Source of the DNA: Alphaproteobacteria bacterium
GTDB lineage: Bacteria > Pseudomonadota > Alphaproteobacteria > Elsterales > Elsteraceae
Assembly: GCA_004292755.1 (NCBI GenBank)
Contig: RDXE01000053.1
Location: forward strand, 1 to 44,896
Reading direction: 5' to 3'
Length of the DNA: 44,896 nucleotides
Part shown: positions 8,528-17,863 of the stretch, piece by piece
How positions within the stretch are numbered: the stretch's first letter is position 1
How the letters are laid out: each line of letters opens with the position of its first letter
Translations under genes and position numbers: made by a program
Notes under the pieces: model-generated
Seen by the model: only the letters and a program-made list of their open reading frames with translations
The model's database searches: none
Told to the model about the DNA's origin: nothing

Positions 8528-10018
8528 ATGCAGTCGTTTTCCCTGCTGCTGGACGGGCTCGCGACCGCGATCACGCCCACCAATCTGCTGTTGTGCTTCG
8601 TCGGATGTTTGTGGGGAACGGCGGTTGGCGTGCTGCCGGGCCTTGGTCCATTGGCGGGCATGGCGTTGCTGCTGCCGCTGACATACAGCCTGGACCCGAC
8701 GGGTGCGGTGATCATGTTGGCCGGCATCTTTTATGGCGCGATGTATGGTGGCTCCACCACGTCGATCCTGCTGCGCATTCCGGGTGAGGCGGCGTCGATC
8801 ATCACCTGCATTGATGGGCACGAGATGGCACGCCGCGGGCGTGGTGGCGCGGCCCTAACCATCGCGGCATTCGGCAGCTTTGTCGGCGGCACCGTGTCTA
8901 TTCTGGGTTTGATGGTGGCGGCACCGCTGCTGGCCAATGCGATGCTGGCGATTGGCCCCGCGGCCGAAGCGGTGCTGATGGCGATGGCGTTGTTGGTGGT
9001 GGCGGCCGTGTCCAGCGGGCCGGCCGTGAAAACCCTGGCAATGATCACCCTGGGTCTGGTGTTTGCCACCATCGGCTTGGATCAGCTGACAGCGTTTCCG
9101 CGCTTCATGTTCGGACGATTGGAGCTGGCGGAGGGGATGAGTTTCGTCGCCCTTGCCATCGGCTTGTTTGGAGTGTCGGAGCTGCTGCTCTCCCTCGATG
9201 ATGCGATCACCGAGCGACCGCGCACGCCCCGTTTGGTGGACCTGCTGCCAACCCGTGCCGAGGTGCGCGAAGCGGCGCCCGCGACCCTGCGTGGTTCCCT
9301 CATCGGGTTTGCGTTCGGGATCGTACCGGGGGTGAGCCACATCGTCTCCACCTTCGCGTCCTACGCCGTGGAGAAGCGGCTGTCCCGACATCCGGAGCGC
9401 TTCGGCCAGGGTGCGGTTGCGGGCTTGGCCGGACCTGAGACAGCCAACAATGCCACCACCGGCTCCGCGATGATTCCTCTGCTGGTGCTGGGAATTCCCG
9501 CCATCCCCTCCACGGCCATTCTGCTGTCGGCCTTGCAGATCCATGGGGTGCAGCCCGGCCCCTTGATGCTGTCTGAGCATCCCGGCGTGTTCTGGGGGTT
9601 GGTGGCCTCCATGTATGTCGGCAACCTGTTGTTGCTGGTGCTGAACCTGCCGCTGGTCGGTCTCTTCGTCGCCCTGCTGCGCACGCCGATGACGGTGCTG
9701 GCGCCAGCCGTGCTGCTGATCTGTGTGATTGGAGTGTTTTCCGTCAGCGCATCCACCTTTGACTTGTGGGTGATGGTGACGGCTGGGGCGGCAGGCTATG
9801 GGCTGCGCAAGTTTGGCTATGATGTGGCCCCCTTGCTGTTGGCCATTGTGCTGGGGGACCGGCTGGAGGTGAGTGTGCGGCGGGCGCTCACCATCTCCGA
9901 CGGGGACTACAGCACCTTTGTCCAAGGACCAGCCGCCCAAGTCTTCCTGGGCATTTTCGTGCTGGTCGGGGCGTTGCAGTTGGGTGCCCGCGCCCTGGGG
10001 TGGCGCCGCGGCGGGTGA
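8528..10018 (+). CDS. tctA: TTT transporter large permease TctA
   Basis: Main membrane subunit of the tripartite tricarboxylate transporter, 496 residues with about 10-12 hydrophobic segments. Family signatures are GVLPGLGPLAGMALLLPLTY near the N-terminus, YGAMYGGSTTSILLRIPGE, and the second-half repeat GFAFGIVPGVSHIVSTFASY. The start at 8528 follows an AAGGA-type site. It completes the gntR-tctCBA transcription unit. It is intact, unlike dctM of the TRAP system on the other strand, so it may be the only working uptake system of the cluster. Confidence 0.94.
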   Translation: MQSFSLLLDGLATAITPTNLLLCFVGCLWGTAVGVLPGLGPLAGMALLLPLTYSLDPTGAVIMLAGIFYGAMYGGSTTSILLRIPGEAASIITCIDGHEMARRGRGGAALTIAAFGSFVGGTVSILGLMVAAPLLANAMLAIGPAAEAVLMAMALLVVAAVSSGPAVKTLAMITLGLVFATIGLDQLTAFPRFMFGRLELAEGMSFVALAIGLFGVSELLLSLDDAITERPRTPRLVDLLPTRAEVREAAPATLRGSLIGFAFGIVPGVSHIVSTFASYAVEKRLSRHPERFGQGAVAGLAGPETANNATTGSAMIPLLVLGIPAIPSTAILLSALQIHGVQPGPLMLSEHPGVFWGLVASMYVGNLLLLVLNLPLVGLFVALLRTPMTVLAPAVLLICVIGVFSVSASTFDLWVMVTAGAAGYGLRKFGYDVAPLLLAIVLGDRLEVSVRRALTISDGDYSTFVQGPAAQVFLGIFVLVGALQLGARALGWRRGG

Positions 10019-10040
10019 GCCACGGCGCCAGCGGTCAGAG

Positions 10041-10532
10041 TTACGGCGTGCGCGGGGCTGGCGCCGGACCTGGACCTTGACCTGGACCTTGACCGGGGCC
10101 TGGACCTTGGCCTGGGCCGTGACCATGCCCACCGCCATGGCGGCGACCATCACCCAAGCGGCCTTCGCTCATCCGGCGATGGGCCTCGAGCAGGCGGCTC
10201 TGATCCTCCGCGGGCAGTTGCGCGAAGCGGGAGCGATACTCTTCCTGCAATTGGGTGCGCTGCTCCGGCGTTGCATCCTTCAGGCGCGGATCGGGTTGGG
10301 GACGACGCTGGGCCATCCATTGCTGGCGCTGTTCGGGGGTGGCCTGTTCCCAGCGCTGGCGCATTTCCCGCCGCATCCGCTCCCGTTCCTCCGGGGTGGC
10401 GTTCTGCATGCGTTGGCGCATTTCCTCGCGGGAGACCGGCGGGCCGGGGGGTGTCGGCTGGGCCACTTGCGCCAACACGGGTGTGGCGAGGCCCGCAATC
10501 ATCACAGCGGTTAGAAGAAGGGGGGAGCGCAT
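10041..10532 (-). CDS. Low-complexity secreted protein (DUF3106-like)
   Basis: A 163-residue exported protein. The signal peptide (residues 1-21, cleavage near VLA-Q) is followed by a charged helical region rich in Arg, Gln and Glu with repeated phrases such as NATPEERERM, QATPEQRQQW and DATPEQRTQL. The C-terminal tail is glycine/proline repeats (GPGQGP units). The repeated x-TPE-x-R pattern recalls DUF3106-type proteins and Spy/CpxP-like periplasmic helices, but no function can be assigned. A strong AGGAGG site precedes the ATG at 10532. The tail is encoded by short imperfect DNA repeats (about 10062-10130) and could vary in length. Confidence 0.7.
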   Translation of the reverse strand: MRSPLLLTAVMIAGLATPVLAQVAQPTPPGPPVSREEMRQRMQNATPEERERMRREMRQRWEQATPEQRQQWMAQRRPQPDPRLKDATPEQRTQLQEEYRSRFAQLPAEDQSRLLEAHRRMSEGRLGDGRRHGGGHGHGPGQGPGPGQGPGQGPGPAPAPRTP

Positions 10533-10618
10533 GGTGACCTCCTGGTTGGGATAACCAGTGGTACGCAGGCGATCCCCTCGGCATCCCCAACGGGGATTTA
10601 ATTTTCTGTCTGCCGGGT

Positions 10619-11464
10619 CTATCGCTTCACCAATGCCACCACCGCCTGAAACTTGATCTCGGGCGAGTCCGGGTACTCCAACACCTGAAACCGATCCGCC
10701 CACACCCGGTCAATAAAGGCGCGCGGGATGACAGCATCGCCATAGATTGAGGGTGGAAGGTGCGGGCCACCCCCGGTGGGGAAATAGACAAACTCACCAG
10801 CAGCGGCGCGGTCGCCGGCATCGCTCTGGGCGGCCAGTTTGGCTTGCAACGGCGCCAGCCAGATGGGCGGCGGCTCCACCGCCGTGAGCGAGCGCACGAA
10901 CTCAAGAAAGCTGGGCGGCTGCAGCGTGATCACCACCAAACCACCTGGCCGCAAGGCACGATGAATCTCACCCATCCAGTGGGTGGCCACGGCCTCCGGC
11001 AGGTGTGTGAACACGGAGTAGGCGTAAACCAAATCCATCAAGCCATCGCGGAAGGGCAGTACGCCATCGGCGGTGGTGAGGGAGACGGCTGCTGGCACGC
11101 GGGTCTCTCGACACAGGTCCAGCATCAGCGGAAACGGGTCTACCCCGTACAGCCTGCCGATCCCCGCATCGCGGGCAAACAAGCGCGCAATCCGGCCCCA
11201 ACCGATCCCGAAATCAAGAATCGTTGCATCATCCAGCCCACCACCGTTGACCCGGCGGTACAGGGCTTTGACTGCCTTGTAGAACTGTCCGGCACCCAGA
11301 ATGGCGTAGTCGTTGGCGACACCAACGCTGTTGGTCTGCAGCTCCTCACTCGGAAATCCAGGGAACGTCACCCCATCAATCACGGGCTCGTGGCGGGAGC
11401 GCAGAATGGTGGCGATCCAATCATCATCGCTCTGACAGCGGAACTGCTCAAACCCAACCGGCAT
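10619..11464 (-). CDS. Class I SAM-dependent methyltransferase
   Basis: A 281-residue protein with a Rossmann-type methyltransferase core. Motif I is TILDFGIGWGRIARLFA, followed by the acidic strand end GRLYGVDPF and a motif IV/post-motif region LVYAYSVFTHLPE. HRALRPGGLVVITLQPP is the usual strand-5 segment. The acceptor substrate is not indicated. The ATG at 11464 is preceded by GAAGGGGG; a longer frame to 11635 would run into the neighbouring gene and adds proline-rich nonsense. Confidence 0.8.
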   Translation of the reverse strand: MPVGFEQFRCQSDDDWIATILRSRHEPVIDGVTFPGFPSEELQTNSVGVANDYAILGAGQFYKAVKALYRRVNGGGLDDATILDFGIGWGRIARLFARDAGIGRLYGVDPFPLMLDLCRETRVPAAVSLTTADGVLPFRDGLMDLVYAYSVFTHLPEAVATHWMGEIHRALRPGGLVVITLQPPSFLEFVRSLTAVEPPPIWLAPLQAKLAAQSDAGDRAAAGEFVYFPTGGGPHLPPSIYGDAVIPRAFIDRVWADRFQVLEYPDSPEIKFQAVVALVKR

Positions 11465-11588
11465 TGTCTTGCCCCCTTCCAGCCGCTGCCATCCCCGGAC
11501 TGGGATCGCGGGGGGAGCATTCCATTCCCCTCTGCCCGTGGCAATCTGAGCCGTTGCGGGCGGCGGGGCGCGCGTTTGCGGCCGCGCC

Positions 11589-12089
11589 TCATTGCAGGCC
11601 ACGGGCGATGGCACGGCAATCTGGCCCGGCTTCAAGCTCCGGTGGCAGACGGCGCAGAGGAAGGGTCACCGCAGCAGCCGTCAAATGGTTCGCGATGTCA
11701 CCCAAGGGGCCCGCGGCAAGCCGCACCGCAGCTGGCGCCAACAGGTCGGATAGCACCAGGGTGAGGGAGGCCGCCGGGTCGGCCTGCAGGCGTTGCAGCG
11801 CGCTCAGCAGGCGTTGTTCATCGGCGGTCAGGACCGCCGCGATGGGCGAGGCGATGGCGAGCGGGCGGCGGGCACCCATCGCGCACAGGCGCACCAAGGC
11901 TGCGAGCGGCCCCGCGCAGTCGCCCAAGCCTTGGCCCTCCAGCTGATCAAACACATAGCGGCATTGTGGGCGACCACAACGCTGCGCCTCCACCGTCATG
12001 CGCAGGCCCCACAGCACCCAGCGCTCCGCCGAGGCAAGGGCATCGCTGCGCTGCGGCATGAGCGGACAGAAGATGAAGATGGCGGGCAT
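11589..12089 (-). CDS. Unknown protein downstream of a Fur-like box
   Basis: A 166-residue protein that I do not recognise. It is alanine- and leucine-rich, probably cytoplasmic and helical. Six cysteines lie in the first half, including AQRCGRPQCRYVF and LGDCAGPLAALVRLC, which could bind metal. The ATG at 12089 is preceded by CAGGAG; a GTG at 12146 in the same frame is an alternative. The gene is divergent from the deacylase, with the shared gap containing a Fur-type palindrome. Iron-dependent expression is therefore a reasonable guess. Confidence 0.55.
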   Translation of the reverse strand: MPAIFIFCPLMPQRSDALASAERWVLWGLRMTVEAQRCGRPQCRYVFDQLEGQGLGDCAGPLAALVRLCAMGARRPLAIASPIAAVLTADEQRLLSALQRLQADPAASLTLVLSDLLAPAAVRLAAGPLGDIANHLTAAAVTLPLRRLPPELEAGPDCRAIARGLQ

Positions 12090-12198
12090 GCGCGACAGCT
12101 CCTGCAAAAAAGCGGGTGCTTCGCCGATGAGGGGGCGGCGAAGCACCCGAGGGACCCATCCCAGTGTCGACGACCCGCCGCACCGGCTAAGTCGCGAA

Positions 12199-12213
12199 TG
12201 CGAGTTATTCGCA
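12199..12213. promoter_or_regulatory. Fur/Mur-like box
   Basis: TGCGAGT-T-ATTCGCA is a 7-1-7 inverted repeat with a single mismatch, matching the alphaproteobacterial Fur/Mur pattern TGCnAATnATTnGCA. It overlaps a second exact inverted repeat (GCGAAT at 12194-12199 against ATTCGC at 12207-12212). It lies 110 bp upstream of the unknown gene on the minus strand and 117 bp upstream of the deacylase on the plus strand, so either could be its target. Confidence 0.45.
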
Positions 12214-12329
12214 AATAGACCGTGGTGTCAACCCTGCATTGGGATCATGGCGCTGTGTCCGACGTGCCATTGACACCCCCGCCCCGGTGCCCAACCGTTC
12301 GCGGTCCCAACTGCACCGATGAGGCCGCG

Positions 12330-13334
12330 ATGACTGTGTCGCGCATTCGCACCGAGATCGATTTTTCCGCCGACGGCAAACAGGTTGGTTGGGCACACCT
12401 GCCCCACTCCGTTCATGAGAGCGCCTATGGTGTCATCGCCATTCCGTTGGCCGTGATCCGCAATGGCGAGGGGCCGACGATCCTGTTGATGGCAGGCAAT
12501 CACGGCGACGAATACGAGGGTCAAGTGGCGCTGGCAAAGCTGATCCGTCGGCTGGAGCCGGGCCAGATTCGCGGTCGGGTCATCATTCTGCCTGCGGCCA
12601 ACTTTCCAGCCGCTATGGCGGGCAGGCGCACGTCGCCAATCGACCAGGGCAACCTGAACCGCACCTTTCCCGGCGATCCCCGCGGCACGCCCACCTGGAT
12701 GCTGAGCCACTGGATTGAAACCGTGCTGATGGAGATGGCCGACATCGTGGTTGACTTGCATTCCGGTGGGTCCTCGCTGGACTACATCCCGATTTGCATG
12801 ACGCGCCGCTTTGAGGATGCGGCTGTGACGGAGGCCTGCGTGGCCGCGGTTCAGGCGTTCGGCGCCCGCTATGCCGTGCTGATGGATTTGATCGGCGAAG
12901 ACCGGACCACCTTCGCGGCCGCCACCCGCACCCGCAATCGCATCGTGGTTGGCACGGAGATGGCGGGTAAAGGGACCGTTGGGATTGAAGCGCTGGAGAT
13001 TGCCGAGACCGGCGTGCAGCGTTTGCTCCAGCATTTCGGCATCTGGCAGGGCGCCCCGCTGGTCGCGATGCCGACGGAGCCGCCAACTCTGCTGGAGGTG
13101 AAGGGCGTCGAACACTATGTCTACGCCCCCGACGCAGGTGTGTTCGAAAGCTTCGTCGATCTGGGCGCGCGCGTGGTGGCAGGCCAGCCAGCAGGCCAAG
13201 TTCACTTCATCGACGACCCCATGCGCCCGCCAGCGCTGGCCCATTTCCGCGGTGCCGGCCTCGTGGTGTGCAAACGCCTGCCAGGCCGCGTGGTCCGCGG
13301 CGATTGCGTGTTCCACCTCGCGTCGGAGGTTTAG
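12330..13334 (+). CDS. Succinylglutamate desuccinylase/aspartoacylase family deacylase (DoeB-like)
   Basis: A 334-residue zinc-dependent deacylase. Zinc ligands are in AGNHGDEYEG (His and Glu, near residue 58) and VVDLHSGG (His, near residue 145). The segment RTSPIDQGNLNRTFPGDPRGT contains the substrate-binding Asn-Arg pair of this family. The pattern resembles DoeB, the N-alpha-acetyl-diaminobutyrate deacetylase of ectoine breakdown. No other ectoine gene (doeA, doeC, doeD) is nearby, so the substrate is open. The ATG at 12330 has a weak ribosome site; the longer frame from 12222 adds unconserved residues. Confidence 0.82.
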   Translation: MTVSRIRTEIDFSADGKQVGWAHLPHSVHESAYGVIAIPLAVIRNGEGPTILLMAGNHGDEYEGQVALAKLIRRLEPGQIRGRVIILPAANFPAAMAGRRTSPIDQGNLNRTFPGDPRGTPTWMLSHWIETVLMEMADIVVDLHSGGSSLDYIPICMTRRFEDAAVTEACVAAVQAFGARYAVLMDLIGEDRTTFAAATRTRNRIVVGTEMAGKGTVGIEALEIAETGVQRLLQHFGIWQGAPLVAMPTEPPTLLEVKGVEHYVYAPDAGVFESFVDLGARVVAGQPAGQVHFIDDPMRPPALAHFRGAGLVVCKRLPGRVVRGDCVFHLASEV

Positions 13335-13993
13335 CCGACGCGGTGGTGTCCACGCCAAGGATCGCACAGGTCGCATTGCGTGGCGGTCGCTGGTCTTGCC
13401 CGGCCTGTTCGTCTGAAGAGTGCTTGCCAAGATTAGGCAAAAAATATATCCATCTCCGCGAAGAAGAAGCGGTAGGTTGCATAGGGTGACCAACGCCGGA
13501 GGCGCCAGTATGCAAAACACATCCCATGCGGTTATGTCTCAAAGAAATGAACCAACGGATAGTCCGGACGATTTCCCTACACCGCCCTGGGCAACGCGCG
13601 CTATGTTTGAGCACGTTTTGGAGAAATAGTAGAGTATTTCGGTAGCTTTGTCTATTTTGACTTCTACCACTGCGGATGCGATTAACGAAAGCAATTTTGT
13701 CACGCCACCAATGCAACAACGGAAACAAAGAAAGCTGTTCAGAACTCACATTGTAGATTTATGACTTCGGATAAGTGATCTTAGTGCATAACACGACTGC
13801 CTATCGGTTTGCTGTCTTCTCCAACTGGCAATCAGGCGATCTCTATCCATGCCCTAGCATGGTCGACGCTGTGCTACGGCTGCGGTGCAAACCCCACACA
13901 CCCCCCTGTGCGGCGCACAACCCCCCTGACTTCGTGCAGGAACTCGGGTACACCGGTGCGGCGCGCCGCCCGCTTGGCGGACGAAGAGGTGCC
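13335..13993. other. 659-bp AT-richer intergenic scar
   Basis: The gap between the deacylase and kdpF is clearly poorer in G and C than its surroundings, especially about 13430-13850. It holds one recognisable gene fragment (13510-13629) and otherwise only short unconvincing frames. The sequence looks like degraded mobile or phage DNA. The kdp promoter must lie in its right part, but no clear -35/-10 pair was identified. Confidence 0.5.
13510..13629 (+). pseudogene. N-terminal fragment of a phage-type DNA methyltransferase
   Basis: A 39-residue frame ending in DDFPTPPWATRAMFEHVLEK and then a stop. The phrase DDFPTPPWATRA with a following helix is the standard N-terminus of phage and island SAM-dependent DNA methyltransferases; the FPTPPW segment precedes the catalytic core. 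The rest of the enzyme is missing, and downstream sequence shows no continuation in any frame. It is best read as a remnant left by a deleted element. The match is from memory of the family, and the fragment is short. Confidence 0.55.
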
Positions 13994-14083
13994 ATGCTGA
14001 TCGATTACGCGCTTGGCTTGGTGGTGGCCCTGGGGCTTGCTGGCTATCTGGTCCTAGCCCTCGCCGATCCGGATCGGTTTTAA
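13994..14083 (+). CDS. kdpF: KdpF, small subunit of the K+-transporting ATPase
   Basis: A 29-residue single-span membrane peptide, MLIDYALGLVVALGLAGYLV then LALADPDRF. The length, hydrophobic core and the ending (x-P-x-RF) match KdpF, which stabilises the KdpABC complex. It ends 4 bp before kdpA, as expected. A longer in-frame reading from 13775 has no support. Confidence 0.88.
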   Translation: MLIDYALGLVVALGLAGYLVLALADPDRF

Positions 14084-14087
14084 AGTC

Positions 14088-15791
14088 ATGGATGCCAACG
14101 GCTGGACTCAGATCGCGCTGGCCTTGCTGGTGGTAACGGCGCTCACCCGCCCGCTCGGGCGCTATCTGCACATCGTGATGGATCGCGAGCATCGCCCGTT
14201 CCCAGCTCTGCTGGTGCCGCTGGAGCGCGCCGTGCTGGCGCTGCTGGGCAGCAAGGGGGAGGAGCAGAGCTGGCAGGCCTATCTGGCGTCTGTCCTTGCC
14301 TTTGGTGTCGCGTGCATTGCCGTCGGCATGCTGCTGTTGATGGCCCAGGGCAGGCTGCCGTGGAACCCTGCCGGTGTGGAGGGCTTCACCCTGCACCGGG
14401 CGTTCAATACAGCCGTCAGCTTTGTCACCAACACCAACTGGCAGTCCTATCCCGGTGCGGAAGCCGTGAGTCCGCTCATCCAGGCGGTGTTCTTCACGTG
14501 GCAGAACTTTGTCTCGGCGGCTACCAGTCTGGCCGTTGCGATTGCCGTCACGCGTGGCCTGACCCGGCGCGGGCTGGGCAGTGGGATTGGCAACTTCTGG
14601 CTCGATTTGGTGCGTGGCACGCTGTTCGTGTTGTTGCCGGGGGCCGCTCTGGCGGCCGTCCTGCTGGCTGCTCTTGGGGTGCCGCAAACCTTGAACCCCG
14701 CCGTCACGGTGGCCACCCTTGACGGTGGCCAGCAGACGATCACGCTGGGGCTGGTGGCCAGCCAAGAGGCGATCAAGATGCTGGGCACCAATGGCGGTGG
14801 CTACTTCAACGCCAACACGGCCCATCCGTTTTCGGGTCCCAATGGTTTGGCGGTATGGCTGTCGGTGGTGTTGATGCTGCTGCTGCCATCCGCCTTGACC
14901 AACACCTATGGCCGCATGGCGAAGGACCAGCGCCAGGGCTGGGCCTTGTTTGCCGCGGTCATGGCTTTGCTGCTCACCTCGCTCCTGGCGATTCCATCGG
15001 AGTTGGGGCCAACCGCGGCCCTGCAGCAGGCGGGGTTGGTGGATGCTGGCAATCCTGAGGGCAAAGAGGTGCGCGTTGGCACGGCACTCTCGGTGTTCTA
15101 TGGCTTGGTGACCACCGCCACATCGTCCGGGGCTGTGGTGGCCATGCACGACAGTTTCGGCGTCGCCACGGGCTTGGTCGTGCTGGTCAACATGCTGCTG
15201 GGCGAGGTGGTGTTCGGCGGCGTTGGGGTTGGCCTGTACGGCATGTTGTCGATGGCGATCCTGACGGTGTTTCTGGCGGGCTTGATGATCGGGCGCACGC
15301 CGGAACTGCTGGGCCGCAAGATTGAATCCCGCGAGGTGACGCTGGTGGTGCTGGTGCTGCTGGTCCCCTCGGCCTTGATCCTAATTGGCACGGCGCTGGG
15401 GCTGTCGCTGCCATTCGCGGCAAGATCGATCCAAGACCCCGGCCCGCATGGGTTGTCTGAAATGCTGTACGCTTACACCAGTGCCAGCTTGAACAACGGC
15501 TCGGCCTTTGCTGGCTTTCATGCCGATACGGCGTGGCACAACACGGCGCTTGGCGTCGCCATGTTGATTGGCCGCTATCTGGGCATTGTCGCCATGCTGG
15601 CGATTGCTGGATCCATGATCACGAAGCGCGCGATTCCCTCCGGTCCCGGCACCTTTCCCACGTCTGGCCCGCTGTTCGTGTGGCTGTTGCTGGGGGTGAT
15701 CTTGATCGTCAGTGCCCTCACCTACATCCCCGCCCTGGCGCTGGGACCCTTCTTGGAGTTGGCGATGGCGAACGCCGGTCGGCTGTTCTAG
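14088..15791 (+). CDS. kdpA: K+-transporting ATPase subunit KdpA
   Basis: The potassium channel-like subunit of the KdpFABC pump in the inner membrane, 567 residues (family about 560-600). The four selectivity-filter regions are visible: [39 protein letters not shown] and [11 protein letters not shown]. These form the high-affinity K+ site. The gene is complete and follows kdpF by 4 bp; kdpB starts 2 bp after its stop. Confidence 0.97.
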   Translation: MDANGWTQIALALLVVTALTRPLGRYLHIVMDREHRPFPALLVPLERAVLALLGSKGEEQSWQAYLASVLAFGVACIAVGMLLLMAQGRLPWNPAGVEGFTLHRAFNTAVSFVTNTNWQSYPGAEAVSPLIQAVFFTWQNFVSAATSLAVAIAVTRGLTRRGLGSGIGNFWLDLVRGTLFVLLPGAALAAVLLAALGVPQTLNPAVTVATLDGGQQTITLGLVASQEAIKMLGTNGGGYFNANTAHPFSGPNGLAVWLSVVLMLLLPSALTNTYGRMAKDQRQGWALFAAVMALLLTSLLAIPSELGPTAALQQAGLVDAGNPEGKEVRVGTALSVFYGLVTTATSSGAVVAMHDSFGVATGLVVLVNMLLGEVVFGGVGVGLYGMLSMAILTVFLAGLMIGRTPELLGRKIESREVTLVVLVLLVPSALILIGTALGLSLPFAARSIQDPGPHGLSEMLYAYTSASLNNGSAFAGFHADTAWHNTALGVAMLIGRYLGIVAMLAIAGSMITKRAIPSGPGTFPTSGPLFVWLLLGVILIVSALTYIPALALGPFLELAMANAGRLF

Positions 15792-15793
15792 CG

Positions 15794-17863
15794 ATGACGC
15801 GGTCCGCTTCCTCCCCAGGCGGCACGGCGGGTTTGGTCTCGCTTGACGCCCTTCGCCCGGCTCTGGTGGAGGCCGTGCGTCGGCTGCACCCGCGCTGGAT
15901 GGTGCGCAATCCCGTGATGTTTGTGGTGTGGGTCGGCTCGGTCCTCACCACGCTGCTGGCGGTAAAGGCGCTGGTGGTAGGCAGTACCGAGCCTGCGTGG
16001 TTCGCCATCACAATCAGCCTGTGGCTGTGGTTCACCGTGCTGTTCGGCAATGCAGCTGAGGCGATTGCCGAAAGCCGGGGCAAGGCGCAAGCCGCCAGCC
16101 TGAAAGCCATGCGCCAGGACGTGACGGCCCATCGCGTGCTGCCCACCGGCAGCACGGAGGCTGTCTCCGCAGCTGATCTGCGCCGCGACGACGTGGTGGT
16201 GATTGTCGCCGGTGATTGGATCCCAGCCGATGGCGAGATCATTGAGGGGATTGCCTCGGTCGATGAAAGCGCGATCACGGGCGAAAGTGCCCCCGTGATC
16301 CGCGAGAGTGGCGGGGATCGGAGCGCCGTCACCGGCGGTACCCGGGTCTTGTCCGACCGGATTGTGGTGCGTGTGACGGTGGACCCCGGCACCTCCTACC
16401 TCGATCGCATGATCGCGATGGTCGAGGGCGCGGCGCGCCAGAAAACCCCGAACGAGCGGGCGCTGCACATCTTGCTGGTCGGCCTGACGCTGATCTTTCT
16501 GATGGGCTGCGCCACCCTGGTGCCAATGGCGCTGACGGCGGGTGTTCAGCTGTCGATGACGATGATCGCAGCGCTGCTGGTGTGCCTGATCCCCACCACC
16601 ATCGGGGGGCTGGTCTCGGCCATTGGCATTGCGGGGATGGACCGGCTGCTGCGCAAGAATGTGCTGGCGATGTCCGGTCGAGCAGTGGAGGCCGCGGGCG
16701 ACGTCGATGTGTTGCTGCTGGACAAGACCGGCACCATCACCCTTGGCAATCGCATGGCGCACGACTTCATCCCAGTTGGCGGTGCGACCAAGGACCAGCT
16801 GATTGAGGCCGCCGAACTCTCCTCCCTCGCCGATGAGACGCCGGAGGGGCGCTCTGTTGTCGCGCTGGTGCGGGAGCGGTTTCACGCCAGCCATCGGGAT
16901 GCCCATCGGTTGGGCGGCACACCGGTGCCGTTTACAGCCGAAACGCGGATGTCCGGCCTGGATGTCACCATCGATGGGCGGCTGCGGCGCTTGCGCAAGG
17001 GGGCTGTCGATAGCGTGAAGCGCCATGTTCTGGCCGAAGGCGGCACCGTGCCGCCTGAGCTGGACTATGTCGCCCTCGGCATTGGGCGCGAAGGCGGCAC
17101 GCCGCTGGCTGTCTGTGATGGCAACCGCGTGCTGGGCATCATCCACCTGAAAGACATTGTGAAGCCCGGCATTGCGGAGCGGTTCCAGCGCTTCCGCGCC
17201 ATGGGCATCCGCACTGTCATGATCACCGGTGACAACCCAGAAACCGCAGGCGCAATCGCCCGCGAGGCCGGGGTGGATGACGTGCTGGCCGAGGCGACGC
17301 CCGAGACCAAGATGCGGCGCATCAAGGACGAGCAGGCGCGCGGCCACCTGGTTGCCATGACCGGCGACGGCACCAACGACGCCCCGGCGTTGGCTCAGGC
17401 CGATGTTGGGGTGGCGATGAACACCGGCACCCAGGCCGCCAAAGAAGCGGGCAACATGGTCGACCTGGACAGCGACCCGACCAAGCTGTTGGAGATTGTC
17501 GAGGTGGGCAAGCAGTTGCTGATGACTCGTGGCTGCTTGACCACCTTCTCCGTCGCCAATGATCTGGCGAAATACTTTGCGATTGTGCCGGCCCTGTTTA
17601 TCGCGACGTTCCCGGAGATGCAGATCTACAACGTGATGGGGCTCACCTCGCCCTATTCAGCGATCTTGGCGGCCGTGATCTTCAACGCGCTGGTGATTGT
17701 GGCGCTGATTCCGCTGGCGCTCAGCGGGGTGCGGTATCGGCCGCTCTCGGCGGAGCAATTGCTGCGCCGTGCGCTGTTGGTGTACGGCCTTGGCGGTGTG
17801 GTGGCGCCCTTCATCGGCATCAAGGTGATCGACATGGCATTGACGCTGGTGGGCCTCGCATGA
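15794..17863 (+). CDS. kdpB: K+-transporting P-type ATPase subunit KdpB
   Basis: Catalytic subunit that hydrolyses ATP to drive K+ import, 689 residues. The actuator motif TGES is at 162-165. The phosphorylated Asp310 is in [14 protein letters not shown]. The hinge motif [43 protein letters not shown] is in the C-terminal part. All catalytic residues are present. The ATG at 15794 is used; an in-frame extension to 15533 lies wholly inside kdpA. The 3' end overlaps kdpC (ATGA). Confidence 0.97.
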   Translation: MTRSASSPGGTAGLVSLDALRPALVEAVRRLHPRWMVRNPVMFVVWVGSVLTTLLAVKALVVGSTEPAWFAITISLWLWFTVLFGNAAEAIAESRGKAQAASLKAMRQDVTAHRVLPTGSTEAVSAADLRRDDVVVIVAGDWIPADGEIIEGIASVDESAITGESAPVIRESGGDRSAVTGGTRVLSDRIVVRVTVDPGTSYLDRMIAMVEGAARQKTPNERALHILLVGLTLIFLMGCATLVPMALTAGVQLSMTMIAALLVCLIPTTIGGLVSAIGIAGMDRLLRKNVLAMSGRAVEAAGDVDVLLLDKTGTITLGNRMAHDFIPVGGATKDQLIEAAELSSLADETPEGRSVVALVRERFHASHRDAHRLGGTPVPFTAETRMSGLDVTIDGRLRRLRKGAVDSVKRHVLAEGGTVPPELDYVALGIGREGGTPLAVCDGNRVLGIIHLKDIVKPGIAERFQRFRAMGIRTVMITGDNPETAGAIAREAGVDDVLAEATPETKMRRIKDEQARGHLVAMTGDGTNDAPALAQADVGVAMNTGTQAAKEAGNMVDLDSDPTKLLEIVEVGKQLLMTRGCLTTFSVANDLAKYFAIVPALFIATFPEMQIYNVMGLTSPYSAILAAVIFNALVIVALIPLALSGVRYRPLSAEQLLRRALLVYGLGGVVAPFIGIKVIDMALTLVGLA

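Noticed and set aside
9361-9756. Antisense frames within tctA and other transporter genes
   Set aside because: Typical long shadow frames of high-GC membrane-protein genes; no independent evidence.
10583-10597. ATCCCC-AAC-GGGGAT hairpin followed by TTAATTTT as a terminator
   Set aside because: The T-rich tail follows it only on the plus strand, where no gene ends; genes here run on the minus strand.
12228-13520. 430-residue open frame antisense to the deacylase
   Set aside because: Shadow frame opposite a gene with clear zinc-binding motifs.
13207-13749. 180-residue minus-strand frame across the AT-rich scar
   Set aside because: Half of it is antisense to the deacylase, the rest has no recognisable motif or ribosome site.
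15788-17347. 519-residue open frame antisense to kdpB
   Set aside because: Same reason: a shadow of the conserved kdpB gene, rich in His, Gln and Arg, without any domain.
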